Both the position numbers and the translations under genes were made by a program. A model generated the notes under the pieces. It ran no database searches and was not told the origin of the DNA. It was given only the letters and a program-made list of their open reading frames with translations. Of a stretch of 64,000 nt of DNA, positions 25,299-34,606 are shown in pieces (the stretch's first letter is position 1; each line of letters starts with the position of its first letter). This stretch comes from Hyphomicrobiales bacterium (GTDB lineage Bacteria; Pseudomonadota; Alphaproteobacteria; Rhizobiales; Rhizobiaceae): positions 149,181-213,180 of the forward strand of contig UBKJ01000029.1 in assembly GCA_900465915.1 (NCBI GenBank), in the 5' to 3' direction.

Positions 25299-26579
25299 AT
25301 GGAACTTTTCAAACGTTACCGGCCCACGATCCTGTCCTACGTCGCGTCGAGCGGGAGCCTGTTCGCGGCCAACGTGGCGCAGCTTTTCACCTTCGCCATC
25401 CTGGCGCGCGCGCTGGGGCCGCATGAATTCGGCCTGTTCGTCTCCATCATGGCCATCACCGCCGTCGCCACCTATGTCTGCGGCCTGGGCGGCGCGGAGT
25501 GCCTGGTGCGGCGCGTGGCGCAGGAGCCCTCCATCTATCCGGCCATGCTGGGCCACAACCTCATCCTCATCGCCGTCACCGGCGTGCTGCTCGTGGCCGG
25601 CGGCATGTTCATCCTGCCGCTCTGGCTCAACGCCTCGCCGGAATTCTTCAGCAATCCGGTCGGGCTGTTCCTGCTTCTCACCACCAATGTGGTGCTGGTG
25701 CGGCTGATCCTTCTGGTCGAGCAGATCTACATCGCCCATACCGACTACGTCTCGGCCAACCTGTCGGTGGTGGGCTTCGCGCTGGCCCGCACCATCGCCG
25801 CGGCGGCGGCGTGCCTGATCTTCAAGGTCTCCACCGTCATCGGCTGGGCCTATTGGCAATTCGCCTGCCACGTGCTGGTGGCCATCGGCTACGGGCTTTT
25901 GCTGCGCAAGCTCGGCATGCCGCAATACCGCATCGTGCGCGACGAATTGTGGCTGGGGGTGATGTTCGCCTCGCAATTCATCTTCCGCGCCGTGCGCCAG
26001 AACGCCGACCTCTTCATCCTCGGCGCGCTGATGTCGCCGGCGATCGTCGGCAGCTACGGCGTCACCCGCCGCATCGTCGACAGCAGCATGCTGACCATCG
26101 ACGCCATGAACCGCCTCGTCTATCCCTATCTCGCCAAGGCCAGCACCGACGGCATCCACAACGCCCTGCCCATCACCATGCGGCTTCTCGGCGCGGCGCT
26201 GCTGATCGGCGTCTTCACCGCGCTGGCGGTCTTTATCGCCGCGCCCTACCTGCCCCTTCTGTTCGGACGCGAATACGACACGCTGGTCTCCTTCTGCCGG
26301 ACGCTGTGCTGGATCACCGTCTTTGTGGCGCTGTGGTCGATCGCGGTCGACCTTCTGGGCGCCGCCAGCCAGCACCGCTACCGCACGGCGGTGCTGAACA
26401 CCGGCAACCTGCTCGGCGCGCCGCTTCTGGCCCTCGCCACCTGGTACGCGCCGATCACCGGCACCTTCACCGCCATTTACTTTATCGAAATCAGCATCGT
26501 CGTAGCCTCCTGGGGATGCATCGTCCACCTTGTCCGGCGCAGCCGGGAGGCGGCGGAGATGCGGGAGAGGCTGGCGTAG
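25299..26579 (+). CDS. Polysaccharide flippase (Wzx/MOP superfamily)
   Basis: A 426-residue protein with 12 or more hydrophobic helices, of the oligosaccharide flippase family that moves undecaprenyl-linked repeat units across the inner membrane. Typical early sequence is FAILARALGPHEFGLFVSIM. A central charged loop (FASQFIFRAVRQNADLFILG) and GSYGVTRRIVDSSMLTID follow. The start is placed at MELFKRYRP; 39 upstream in-frame codons are A/T-rich and unlike the neighbouring codon use, so I treat them as leader. It is divergent from wzz and completes the Wzx/Wzy/Wzz set. Confidence 0.88.
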   Translation: MELFKRYRPTILSYVASSGSLFAANVAQLFTFAILARALGPHEFGLFVSIMAITAVATYVCGLGGAECLVRRVAQEPSIYPAMLGHNLILIAVTGVLLVAGGMFILPLWLNASPEFFSNPVGLFLLLTTNVVLVRLILLVEQIYIAHTDYVSANLSVVGFALARTIAAAAACLIFKVSTVIGWAYWQFACHVLVAIGYGLLLRKLGMPQYRIVRDELWLGVMFASQFIFRAVRQNADLFILGALMSPAIVGSYGVTRRIVDSSMLTIDAMNRLVYPYLAKASTDGIHNALPITMRLLGAALLIGVFTALAVFIAAPYLPLLFGREYDTLVSFCRTLCWITVFVALWSIAVDLLGAASQHRYRTAVLNTGNLLGAPLLALATWYAPITGTFTAIYFIEISIVVASWGCIVHLVRRSREAAEMRERLA

Positions 26580-26607
26580 GACGGACGCCGGCCGAAAGGG
26601 GGGAGAG

Positions 26608-27729
26608 ATGGACATGGGGGGATCGTCCCCGGCCGGCGGCGCCGCGCGCTGCGTCCGGCCCATGCGGCCGGCCGACATTCCGGCGGTGCGCAGCCTGTTC
26701 CGCACGGTGTTCCGGCCCAACGCCGCGATCTGCGCGGCGGAGTTCGACCGCTTCTTCCACGCCGTCTTCTTTGAAAACCCGCATTACGACCCGGCCTTCG
26801 GCAGCATCGTGCATGAAGACAAGGCGGGCGAGATCGACAGCGCCATCTCCATCCTGCCCATTCCCTACCGGGTGGCCGGCGAGCGGGTGATGGGGCGCAT
26901 GCTGTGCGCCTTCATGGCGCGGCCGGGCTTCTCGCCGCGCGGCGCGGCGGAGCTGACCCTGTCGCTGCGCCCGCGCGGCCGGAATTTCTGCTTCTCCGAC
27001 AGCGCCGCGCCGGTCAGCGCGCGGCATTTCGAGGCGACCGGCGGGCTGACGCTTCCCACGCACGGGCTGGGCTGGACGCGGGTGTTCCACGCGGCGAGCT
27101 ACGTCGCCCATCATGTGGCGAGCCGCAAGCCGGCGCTGCGCAGTCTCGGCCTGCCCGGCGTGGCGCGGATGCTGGACCCGCTGTTTCCGCTGCCGGCGCT
27201 GCGCCGCAGCGCCAACGGCGGGACGCAAGCCCGCGCGCTGGAGGAAGACGAGGCCATCGCGCTGGTGCGCGACCTGTTCGCCCATTACGAGGCCTATCCC
27301 GACTGGGGCCACGAGGACCTGCGCTGGCTGATCCGGCTGGCGGGGGAGAACCGCCCGCTCGGCCGGCTGTCGCTTTACGCCGTTGACGGGGCCGGCGGCG
27401 AGCCGGCGGGCTTCTTCAGCTATTACGGCGTCGAGGGCGGCCAGGCCGTGGTGCTGAGCCTGCTGTCGCTGCCCGGCCGGGAGGCCGAGACCGTCGAGGC
27501 GATGCTGCATCACCTCAAGGACTGCGGCCATATCGCGGCGCGCGGCCGCGCCGATCCGCGCTTCCTCGGCGCGCTGTCGCAGCATCCGGTGATGTTCTTC
27601 CGGCTGGCGGCGAATGTCTGCGTGGCGACGCGACACCAGCCGCTGATCGCGGCCATCGACCGCAACGCGCTGTTCATCGGCGGGCTGGCGGGCGAGAGCT
27701 GGAGCCGGCTGGTCACCGACTTCTACTGA
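26608..27729 (+). CDS. GNAT-like acetyltransferase in the exopolysaccharide locus
   Basis: A 373-residue protein whose N-terminus has GNAT-like sequence (CVRPMRPADIPAVRSLFRTV) and whose later part (FFSYYGVEGGQAVVLSLL) resembles an acetyl-CoA-binding half. No confident acetyl-CoA P-loop was identified, so the activity is inferred. The start MDMGGSSP follows a strong AAAGGGGGGAGAG; 28 bases separate it from the flippase gene, so the two are probably co-transcribed. It likely acylates a sugar of the polymer. Its 3' end overlaps the convergent hydrolase gene by seven bases. Confidence 0.65.
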   Translation: MDMGGSSPAGGAARCVRPMRPADIPAVRSLFRTVFRPNAAICAAEFDRFFHAVFFENPHYDPAFGSIVHEDKAGEIDSAISILPIPYRVAGERVMGRMLCAFMARPGFSPRGAAELTLSLRPRGRNFCFSDSAAPVSARHFEATGGLTLPTHGLGWTRVFHAASYVAHHVASRKPALRSLGLPGVARMLDPLFPLPALRRSANGGTQARALEEDEAIALVRDLFAHYEAYPDWGHEDLRWLIRLAGENRPLGRLSLYAVDGAGGEPAGFFSYYGVEGGQAVVLSLLSLPGREAETVEAMLHHLKDCGHIAARGRADPRFLGALSQHPVMFFRLAANVCVATRHQPLIAAIDRNALFIGGLAGESWSRLVTDFY

Positions 27730-29900
27730 AAATCCCGCTCCAGGAGGAAATAGGTGGTGGGCCCGTCCGGCCCGGCGCCGTTGTCGAGCCGGAACGAGGC
27801 CGGCCCCGTCCCCGACGCCACCGCCGCATGCAGCTTTCCGTCGAGCCCGACCGGCGACAGCCGCCAGGACGCGGCCTTGTGGGCGAAGGCCACGTCGAGC
27901 CGGCCGCGCAGCAGCAGCACCGGCAGGCGGCCCCAATCCTCGATCACCTTTTCCTCCGGGTCGCGGAACCGCATGCCGCTGTTGCGCGCGTCGGTGGCGA
28001 AGATAATGAGGACGCGGCGGCTGGAGGCGAGGTCATGCCCGTCGAGCGACGACGCCGCGAACAGGCCGCGCCCGTCGGCGTTGGCGAGCGTCACCTCGCC
28101 GAGCGGCGCGGGGCCGGACAGGGCGTCGAAGGCCAGGGCCTCGGTCAGCGGCGTGACCGCGCGCAGGCTCTTGCGGGCGCGGTCGAGGAGAAGCTCGCCG
28201 GTCGCGCTTTCATAGACGCCGCGCAGCGGATCGGTGCGGTTGGCCGCCGGCAGCAGCCCCTCGCCGCGCCATTGCGTCAGCACCGTCTGCGCCGACACGT
28301 CGCGATAGGTGATCGCGGGGCCGCGCCGCAATCCGTCCGGCCAGGCCAGCCCGTCGGCGAAAAGCCCGATCCCGCCGGTCAGCGCCAGCGCCTTGAGCCG
28401 CTTGGGCTCGCGCGCCTCCGGCTCGTCGCCGAGGCTGGTCTCGCCGTTCATCATCAAGGGCGTGGCGAAGGGGGCGGCGGCGACGTCGCCGCGCCGGAAC
28501 AAGAGCGAGGTCAGCTTCTCGCCGGCCCGCGCCACCGGATCGACGGCGATGGTGTAGGGCACGATGCGCTGGCGGGACGGCGACGCCTCGTCGAAGGCCA
28601 GCGTCAGCGGCCCGTTGCCGTGGCGGCACAGCGCGTCCCAGCCCTGCAAGGCGGCGTAGGCAGGCGCGACCAGTCCGGCCTCGTAGCGGTAATGGCTCCA
28701 GAACAGATGGTCGTATTCGGTGACGACGAAGGGCCGCCCCAGCCAGCGCCCGGCGGCGATCTCGGTGACGTAGTCGGCGGCGTCGGCGATGGAGCTTCTC
28801 TGCTTCATCGTCGTCCCCGACTCCATCGAGCCGATCCAGTCGTAATAGGCGTTGGCCGTCACCGCCCCCTGCGGCTGGCGCGACAAGGCGGTCTGGATGG
28901 TGAAGCCGACATTATAGGGCGCGACCAGGCCGCGATAGCCGAGCCCGCGCAGCGCGCCCTCCAGCCGCGCCGCCAGCGCTCGCTCCATCTCGACCATGAA
29001 GGCCTGGAAATCGTGCATCCGCCCGCCGCCGATGCGGCGATTGCGCGGCAGGGCGACCGTCCCCTCTTCCAGATTTTCGCCGGCGGCGAGCCCGCCCCAG
29101 CTTCGCGCCAGCGTCGCCGTGTCCTTGTAACGCTTGCGCAGGAAGGCGTTGAAGGCCGGCCGGTAGCCCGACCAATAGGGCTCGCCATTGTCGGGCCCAT
29201 GCGTCCAGCTCGTGAACTCTATGCCGTTCTCGTTGTAGGGCACGACCAGCGCCAGCGCCGGGTCTTTCAGCGGCGCGAGGCCGGTATAGGGATTGACGGT
29301 CGCATAGACCAGTTTCTGGAAGCGCAGCCAATGCTGGAAGGCGTCCTCGTCGACATAGATGCGGCGCTTGAGGTCGCCCTCGACGCTCCAGCGGTCGATG
29401 TCGCGCCCGCCCAGCGCGCCGCTTTCCGAGGTCAGGCCGTCGACGATCCAGTAGATGCCGGCGCGCTTCAGCGCCGCCATGAAATAGCGGATATTGTCGA
29501 GCTCGCGCGGGTCGAGGTCGAAATCCCGCTCGCGCCCTTGCATCATGTCGGCGTCGATGAAATGAAACCGCGCCAGATTGTAGCCGTTGAGCTTCAGCTG
29601 CCGCACGTAGCGGTCGATGAAGGCGTGGTCGACGGGCCGCTTCGAGGGAGGCCCCCAGGCGACCGCGGCGCAGAAAAAGCGCTGCGGCCGGTCGGGCGTC
29701 CGCGCGAAGGCGAGATGGCCGCCGGCGCCGGCCACGATCCGGCCGTCCTCGCCGATGGGCGCATTGGGCAGGATGGCGGAGAAATCGAGCGGCGAGCCGG
29801 GCGCGATCTCCAGGTTCATCTCGCGGACCGGCATCCATTCCGCGCCGGCGGCGGGGGCCGCGAGGCCGAGGACAAGGAGGGCCGCGAGCGCCTTTTTCAT
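27723..29900 (-). CDS. Secreted clan GH-A-like glycoside hydrolase, intact paralogue
   Basis: A 725-residue exported protein. Residues 1-20 form a signal peptide (MKKALAALLVLGLAAPAAGA). A TIM-barrel-like region covers about 90-420, with YNLARFHFID, YWIVDGLTS, an acid/base candidate Asn223-Glu224 in VVPYNENG, and a nucleophile candidate Glu395 in VVTEYDHLFW. A C-terminal beta-rich domain (about 440-725) ends GPDGPTTYFLLERD. The NE pair and the second Glu after a beta strand are what clan GH-A enzymes show, but I cannot assign a numbered family. The start overlaps the GT2 gene's stop (ATGA), so it is made with that enzyme and probably trims or cuts the exopolysaccharide in the periplasm. A broken paralogue lies at 12-14 kb. 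Confidence 0.78.
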   Translation of the reverse strand: MKKALAALLVLGLAAPAAGAEWMPVREMNLEIAPGSPLDFSAILPNAPIGEDGRIVAGAGGHLAFARTPDRPQRFFCAAVAWGPPSKRPVDHAFIDRYVRQLKLNGYNLARFHFIDADMMQGRERDFDLDPRELDNIRYFMAALKRAGIYWIVDGLTSESGALGGRDIDRWSVEGDLKRRIYVDEDAFQHWLRFQKLVYATVNPYTGLAPLKDPALALVVPYNENGIEFTSWTHGPDNGEPYWSGYRPAFNAFLRKRYKDTATLARSWGGLAAGENLEEGTVALPRNRRIGGGRMHDFQAFMVEMERALAARLEGALRGLGYRGLVAPYNVGFTIQTALSRQPQGAVTANAYYDWIGSMESGTTMKQRSSIADAADYVTEIAAGRWLGRPFVVTEYDHLFWSHYRYEAGLVAPAYAALQGWDALCRHGNGPLTLAFDEASPSRQRIVPYTIAVDPVARAGEKLTSLLFRRGDVAAAPFATPLMMNGETSLGDEPEAREPKRLKALALTGGIGLFADGLAWPDGLRRGPAITYRDVSAQTVLTQWRGEGLLPAANRTDPLRGVYESATGELLLDRARKSLRAVTPLTEALAFDALSGPAPLGEVTLANADGRGLFAASSLDGHDLASSRRVLIIFATDARNSGMRFRDPEEKVIEDWGRLPVLLLRGRLDVAFAHKAASWRLSPVGLDGKLHAAVASGTGPASFRLDNGAGPDGPTTYFLLERDFQ

Positions 29901-30886
29901 GGGTGCAGCACCCGGCTTTCCACCCAGTCGGTCGGCGCGCGGCGCGGCGCGAAGAAGCCGAGCGGCAGGGCTGCGGCATGGAAGATCCACGCCACCACGG
30001 CGTAGACGCCGAGCGACAGGCTGCGGGCGCGGATCGACATGGCGGCGAAAGGCAGGACGGCTATGACCAGCGCCGCGAGAAACGCCCGGCCCGGCCCCGG
30101 CACGAAGATCAGCGCCGCCAGGATGGCGAGCCACCAGAGATAGACCGCGCCCCATAGTTTCAATTCGGGCAATTCCTTCAGCACGTTGCGGCAATGCGGC
30201 TTGCCGAGGGCGGCGCGCAGCACCTCGCCCGTGCCGCGCAGATAGCCGCTTTTCCAGCGCCGCAGCAGGAGCCTGTAGGCGTTCATTGAATAGCCGAAAT
30301 GCTTGACGAAGGGCCGGTCGAGCCGATGCAGCCGCCAGCCCAGCGCGCGCAGGCGCACGCCGGCGTCGAACTCCTCGTGGCCGTGCAGGTTGCGGTCGGA
30401 GAAATAGCCGGCCTCGGCGACGGCGCTGCGCCGGTAGAGGCCGCCGCCGTTCATGCGGTCGATCTCGCCGGCGCGCTTTTCCGGGGCCTGGCGGCGGGCG
30501 CGGCGCTGGAATTCGAGACTTTCGAGGACCTGGTCAACCACATGGCCGGTCACGCCGGCGTGGCGGGAATTGTCGGCCAGGAAGGCGAGCGCGGCGGGCA
30601 AGAAATCCGGCTCCAGCAGCATGTCGCCGTCGATCAGGCAGACGAAATCGCCGGTGGAATATTGAAAGCCCAGCTGCGGCCCCAGCCCGCAGCTCGCCCG
30701 CGCCGGCGGCTCGATCTGCACCACCTTGACCGGATAGCGGCTGGCGATCTCGACGGTGCGGTCGGTCGAGCCGCTGTCGGCGACGATGACCTCGACAGGC
30801 TCGGGCAATGCGGCCAGCGCGCTTTCGATGGCCGCGCCGATCCGCGCTTCCTCGTTCAAGGTTTTGATGATGACCGAAACCGACAT
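29897..30886 (-). CDS. GT2 family glycosyltransferase with C-terminal membrane helices
   Basis: A 329-residue GT-A-fold enzyme. MSVSVIIKTLNEEARIGAAI and VIVADSGSTDRTVEIA give the nucleotide-binding Asp, and FVCLIDGDMLLEPDF gives the DxD motif. NGGGLYRRSAVAEAGYF and HGHEEFDAGVRLRALGWRL follow. Residues about 240-300 form three hydrophobic helices (AVYLWWLAILAALIFVPG and following), so it is membrane-attached. The start at MSVSVIIK has AGGA upstream. It is translationally coupled to the secreted hydrolase (ATGA). Confidence 0.9.
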   Translation of the reverse strand: MSVSVIIKTLNEEARIGAAIESALAALPEPVEVIVADSGSTDRTVEIASRYPVKVVQIEPPARASCGLGPQLGFQYSTGDFVCLIDGDMLLEPDFLPAALAFLADNSRHAGVTGHVVDQVLESLEFQRRARRQAPEKRAGEIDRMNGGGLYRRSAVAEAGYFSDRNLHGHEEFDAGVRLRALGWRLHRLDRPFVKHFGYSMNAYRLLLRRWKSGYLRGTGEVLRAALGKPHCRNVLKELPELKLWGAVYLWWLAILAALIFVPGPGRAFLAALVIAVLPFAAMSIRARSLSLGVYAVVAWIFHAAALPLGFFAPRRAPTDWVESRVLHP

Positions 30887-31043
30887 GCCGCCCCGCCGTC
30901 CTGAAGACGTTTCGTTATACAAGCCGCGATTAAGGAGGAGAAGCATTAAGATTTCTTAGCCTTTATCCGTTACACCCACCGATTGCGAAGCCGGCATAAG
31001 ACGCCGGCGGAGGCGTGTTTGCGCAGGTGAGCGAAAGACCCCG

Positions 31044-32174
31044 ATGACGAAGGCGGATTTCAAGATCGAGATTTTCAGTCGGGTCGACGACGTCTCCCCC
31101 GACTGGCCCGACGCCGACGACACAGGCGGCGCAGCGCTGTTCGTCTTCCAGTCGAAAAGTTTTCTCGCGGCGTGGGAGCGCAGCTACGCCACAGCCCGCA
31201 ATGCCCGGCTGTGCCTCGTGGAGGCGCGCGACGCGCAGGGCGCGCCGCTCCTGTTCATGCCGCTCTCCATCCAGCGCCGGCACGGGGCGCGCGTGCTCGC
31301 CTTCATGGACGACGGCGTCTGCGACTATAACGCGCCGATCCTGTTTCCCGCCATGGAGGCGCTTGCGCCGGAGGAGGCGAAGAAGCTGATCGACGCCGTC
31401 CTCGTCCGGCTGCCCGCCTTCGATCTCATCCATCTGGTCAAGACGCCGGAGCGGGTGGAAGGCCGGCGCAACCCGATCTGGGACATCGCCGAGCGGACCT
31501 GCAAGTCCTCCTGCCACTGGATGACGCTGGACCGGCCGGCGGCCGAGATCGAGGCGTCGATCCGCGGCGTCAGGAATTTCCGCAAGCGCGCCCGCGCGCT
31601 GACCACCATGCCGGGCTATCGCTTCTTCGTCGCCGGCACGCCGGAGGAGCGCGCCGAGGTGCTGGAGGCGCTATTGCAGCAGAAGCAGCGCCGCTTCGAG
31701 GAGACGCAGGTGCCGGGCTTCGACGCGCATCCCGAGAAGAAGCGGTTCTTCGAGACGGTGACCGAGCCGCTGGCGGCGCGCGGCGCGCTGCATCTTTCGG
31801 CCATCGCGGTCGACGGCCAGATCGTCGCCACCATGTGGAGCCTGGCGCGCGGCGGCCATTACTGCGCCATGCTGCCGAGCTTCGAGAACGGGCCGTGGAG
31901 CAAATATTCGCCCGGCAAGGTGATCCTGCTCAAGCTGATCGAAACGCTGAAGGCCGAGGGCTATCGCTGCCTCGACCTCGGCTTCGGCGACGAGCCGTGG
32001 AAGCAGGAATTCGCCGACCTGACCGTGCCGCTGCGCGACCACGTCGCCGCGCACAGCCTGCGCGGCCGCAGCCTGATCCTCTACAAGCGCCTCATGGACA
32101 GGCTGCGCGCCACCGCGCCCTACCGCAAGCTGCGCCCGCTGAAATGGATGCTGCTGCGCAAATTCTCGCGCTAG
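31044..32174 (+). CDS. GNAT/CelD (BcsL)-like acyltransferase
   Basis: A 376-residue protein of the CelD/BcsL group, a double-GNAT fold related to FemAB transferases and found in cellulose and other exopolysaccharide loci. Visible segments are FVFQSKSFLAAWERSY, RARALTTMPGYRFFVA, LLQQKQRRFEETQVPG, and GYRCLDLGFGDEPWKQEF, which is the most diagnostic. No signal peptide is present. It probably adds an acyl or aminoacyl group to a sugar nucleotide or lipid-linked sugar. It stands alone, divergent from the GT2 gene. Confidence 0.78.
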   Translation: MTKADFKIEIFSRVDDVSPDWPDADDTGGAALFVFQSKSFLAAWERSYATARNARLCLVEARDAQGAPLLFMPLSIQRRHGARVLAFMDDGVCDYNAPILFPAMEALAPEEAKKLIDAVLVRLPAFDLIHLVKTPERVEGRRNPIWDIAERTCKSSCHWMTLDRPAAEIEASIRGVRNFRKRARALTTMPGYRFFVAGTPEERAEVLEALLQQKQRRFEETQVPGFDAHPEKKRFFETVTEPLAARGALHLSAIAVDGQIVATMWSLARGGHYCAMLPSFENGPWSKYSPGKVILLKLIETLKAEGYRCLDLGFGDEPWKQEFADLTVPLRDHVAAHSLRGRSLILYKRLMDRLRATAPYRKLRPLKWMLLRKFSR

Positions 32175-32270
32175 AGCGGCCTGTTTTCACGGAATCGCGG
32201 AGCCGCTCCATCTCTTTATTTCTACGCATTATCCTGCGCAAAACCGCTTCGCACTTTTGCTGGAAATGCT
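32171..32270. repeat. Rhizobial-type mosaic intergenic element
   Basis: The element opens CTAGAGCGGCCTGTTTTCAC, has an inverted repeat GAGCGGC (32174-32180) / GCCGCTC (32202-32208), then ACGCATTATCC and GCAAAACCGCTTCGCACTTT. I recognise this series as a very common intergenic repeat of Rhizobiaceae, Brucella and Mesorhizobium chromosomes. It lies between convergent genes and shares TGTTTTCAC with the repeats at 5532 and 36651. Confidence 0.75.
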
Positions 32271-32273
32271 GGC

Positions 32274-33572
32274 TCAGAGCCGGCGGTTCGGCAGGCGCAC
32301 GACGAAGGTCGAGCCCTCGCCGAGCTGCGAGCGCACCACCAGCCGGCCGCGATGGCGGGTCAGGATATGCTTGACGATGGCGAGCCCCAGCCCGGTGCCC
32401 TTGTGGGCGCGGCTCGTCTCCACGTCGATGCGGTAGAAGCGTTCGGTCAGGCGCGGCAGGTGCTCGGCGGCGATGCCGGGGCCGAAATCGCGCACGGAGG
32501 CGACGATCTCGCCCGTGTCGGGGCGGGCCGCGTCCTCCAGCGTCACCTCGACGCGGCCGCCGGACTGGCCGTATTTGCAGGCGTTCTCGACCAGGTTCTG
32601 GAACACCTGGATCAATTCGTCGCGCACGCCGCTCACCATCACCGGATGGTCGGGCATGTGGCGCTCGATGGTCACGCCGAAATCGGCCGCCAGCGGCGCC
32701 AGCGTGTCGGCGACGTGGTTGAGCACGGCGACGAGATCGACGCATTCATTGACGCCGAGATGGGCGCGCATCTCCAGCCGCGACAGCGACAGGAGATCGT
32801 CGATGAGGCGCGACATGCGCTCGGCCTGTTTCTGCATGATGCCGAGGAAGCGCTCGCGCGCGGCGGCGTCGTTGCGGGCGGGGCCCTGCAGCGTCTCGAT
32901 GAAGCCGCGCAGCGAGGCGAGCGGCGTGCGCAATTCGTGGCTGGCGTTGGCGATGAAGTCGGAGCGCATGCGGTCGATGCGGCGCGTCTCGCTCTGGTCG
33001 CGGAACAGGAGCACGAAAAGCTCGGCCCTGCCCTCCCCGTCGGTCAGCGCCTTGACCATGGCCTTGTACCAGCGGTCCACCGGCACGCGCTCGAAATAGT
33101 CGATGCTGCGCGGCGCGGCGTCGGCGATCACGCCCTGGATGAGGGCGTGCATCTCCGGCGCGCGGAAGCGCAGATAGAGCGTGGTGCCGACCTCAAGCGA
33201 CTGGAACGCCTCCAGCGCCGCCGCATTGGCGAAGCGCACCGTTCCGGTATGGTCGAAGACCAGCAGGGGATCGCTCAGAAGATCGGCCAGCCGCTCGCCC
33301 GAGACCGAGGCGATCTCGCCGGACGGCTCGGCCGGGGCGCGCGTCTCCTCGCCGCCGTGGCGGTCGATCTCGACCGTCGCCCACACCGCCCCCAGCATGA
33401 CCAGCAGCAGGAGCGCCGCGCGGAACCAGAACGGCAGGTCCAGCGCCATGACGCAGAGCGCCAGCACCATGCTGGCCAGAAGCGCGCCCCTGACCCGCAT
33501 CAGCGCGCCGAGCGCCGTCTCCGCCTTGCGGGCCGGCCTGTCCATGCCGTCCTCCTGCTCGTCCATCGTCAC
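32274..33572 (-). CDS. phoR: PhoR-like sensor histidine kinase
   Basis: A 432-residue membrane kinase. Two hydrophobic helices (about 30-45 and 50-66) with almost no periplasmic loop are followed by a PAS domain (about 90-195, LLSDPLLVFDHTGTVRFANA). HisKA has the phospho-His in ASHELRTPLASLRGF, and HATPase has NLVENACKYG, VRDFGPGIA and GTGLGLAIVKHIL. This is the PhoR architecture, which senses phosphate through Pst/PhoU. phoB, pst and phoU are not adjacent, as they often are in rhizobia; the polyphosphate kinase gene next door, divergent, fits a phosphate theme. Confidence 0.87.
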   Translation of the reverse strand: MTMDEQEDGMDRPARKAETALGALMRVRGALLASMVLALCVMALDLPFWFRAALLLLVMLGAVWATVEIDRHGGEETRAPAEPSGEIASVSGERLADLLSDPLLVFDHTGTVRFANAAALEAFQSLEVGTTLYLRFRAPEMHALIQGVIADAAPRSIDYFERVPVDRWYKAMVKALTDGEGRAELFVLLFRDQSETRRIDRMRSDFIANASHELRTPLASLRGFIETLQGPARNDAAARERFLGIMQKQAERMSRLIDDLLSLSRLEMRAHLGVNECVDLVAVLNHVADTLAPLAADFGVTIERHMPDHPVMVSGVRDELIQVFQNLVENACKYGQSGGRVEVTLEDAARPDTGEIVASVRDFGPGIAAEHLPRLTERFYRIDVETSRAHKGTGLGLAIVKHILTRHRGRLVVRSQLGEGSTFVVRLPNRRL

Positions 33573-33676
33573 CGCCTGTCCAAACCATCCTGCATAAGGG
33601 CGCCGAATGCGCTATGTCTTGTTTATCCGGCTTTCGGCCCGCATGCATGTTCCGATATAGACGAAAGGACTTCGCC

Positions 33677-34606
33677 GTGGATGACAGTTCCAAGAAAACC
33701 AACAAGAAAGCAGCGGAAAACGACGGCTCCAAAGCCATCAAGCTGACGATCGACGGCGAAAAGCGCAAATTCGACGTCAACGATCCGCAATTGCCCAGCT
33801 GGATCAAGGACAAGGCGCTGGCCTCGGGCGGCTATCCCTATCCGTCGAAGATGAAGATGGAGGAATATGCGGCGGCGCTGACGCGGCTGCAGGTCGAGCT
33901 GGTGAAATTGCAGACCTGGCTGCAGAACACCGGCGGCCGGGTGGTCGGCGTGTTCGAGGGCCGCGACGCCGCCGGCAAGGGCGGCACCATCTTCACCCTG
34001 CGCCAATATATGAACCCGCGCACGGCGCGCAACGTCGCCCTGCCCAAGCCGACCGAGACCGAGCGCGGGCAATGGTATTTCCAGCGCTATGTGGCGCATT
34101 TTCCAACGGCGGGCGAATTCGTGAGCTTCGACCGCTCCTGGTACAACCGCGCCGGCGTCGAGCGGGTGATGGGCTTCTGCACCCAGGCGCAGCTCGAGGC
34201 CTTTTTGACCGAGGCGCCGGATTTCGAGCGCATGATCGTCACCGACGGCATCCACCTGTTCAAGTTCTGGCTCGACATCGGGCAGGAGATGCAGCTCAAG
34301 CGGTTCCACGAGCGCCGCCACAGCCCGCTCAAGAGCTGGAAATTCTCGCCCATGGACGTGGCCGGCATCGCGCGCTGGGACGACTATTCGGCGGCGCTGA
34401 AGACCATGCTGGAGCGGACCGACACCGGCTATGCGCCGTGGACCATCATCCGCTCCAACGACAAGCGCCGCGCCCGGCTGGCGGCGATCCGGCGCATCCT
34501 GCTGACCCTGCCCTATGACGGGCGCGACCTGCAGGCCATCGGCCCCGAGGATCAGTCGGTGATCGGCAGGGGCGCGGCGTTCCTGGGCGCCTCGGCCGGC
34601 CTGTAG
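33677..34606 (+). CDS. ppk2: Polyphosphate kinase 2
   Basis: A 309-residue PPK2 family enzyme, which uses polyphosphate to phosphorylate nucleoside diphosphates (or the reverse). Walker A is GVFEGRDAAGKGGTI, Walker B-side sequence is FVSFDRSWYNRAGVERVMG, and the lid has KRFHERRHSPLKSWK. A lysine-rich N-terminal tail is typical of class I PPK2. GTG is chosen as start because AAGGA lies eight bases upstream; an upstream ATG adds 21 residues of poor sequence. The 3' end overlaps the convergent glycosyltransferase by 55 bases. Confidence 0.94.
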   Translation: MDDSSKKTNKKAAENDGSKAIKLTIDGEKRKFDVNDPQLPSWIKDKALASGGYPYPSKMKMEEYAAALTRLQVELVKLQTWLQNTGGRVVGVFEGRDAAGKGGTIFTLRQYMNPRTARNVALPKPTETERGQWYFQRYVAHFPTAGEFVSFDRSWYNRAGVERVMGFCTQAQLEAFLTEAPDFERMIVTDGIHLFKFWLDIGQEMQLKRFHERRHSPLKSWKFSPMDVAGIARWDDYSAALKTMLERTDTGYAPWTIIRSNDKRRARLAAIRRILLTLPYDGRDLQAIGPEDQSVIGRGAAFLGASAGL

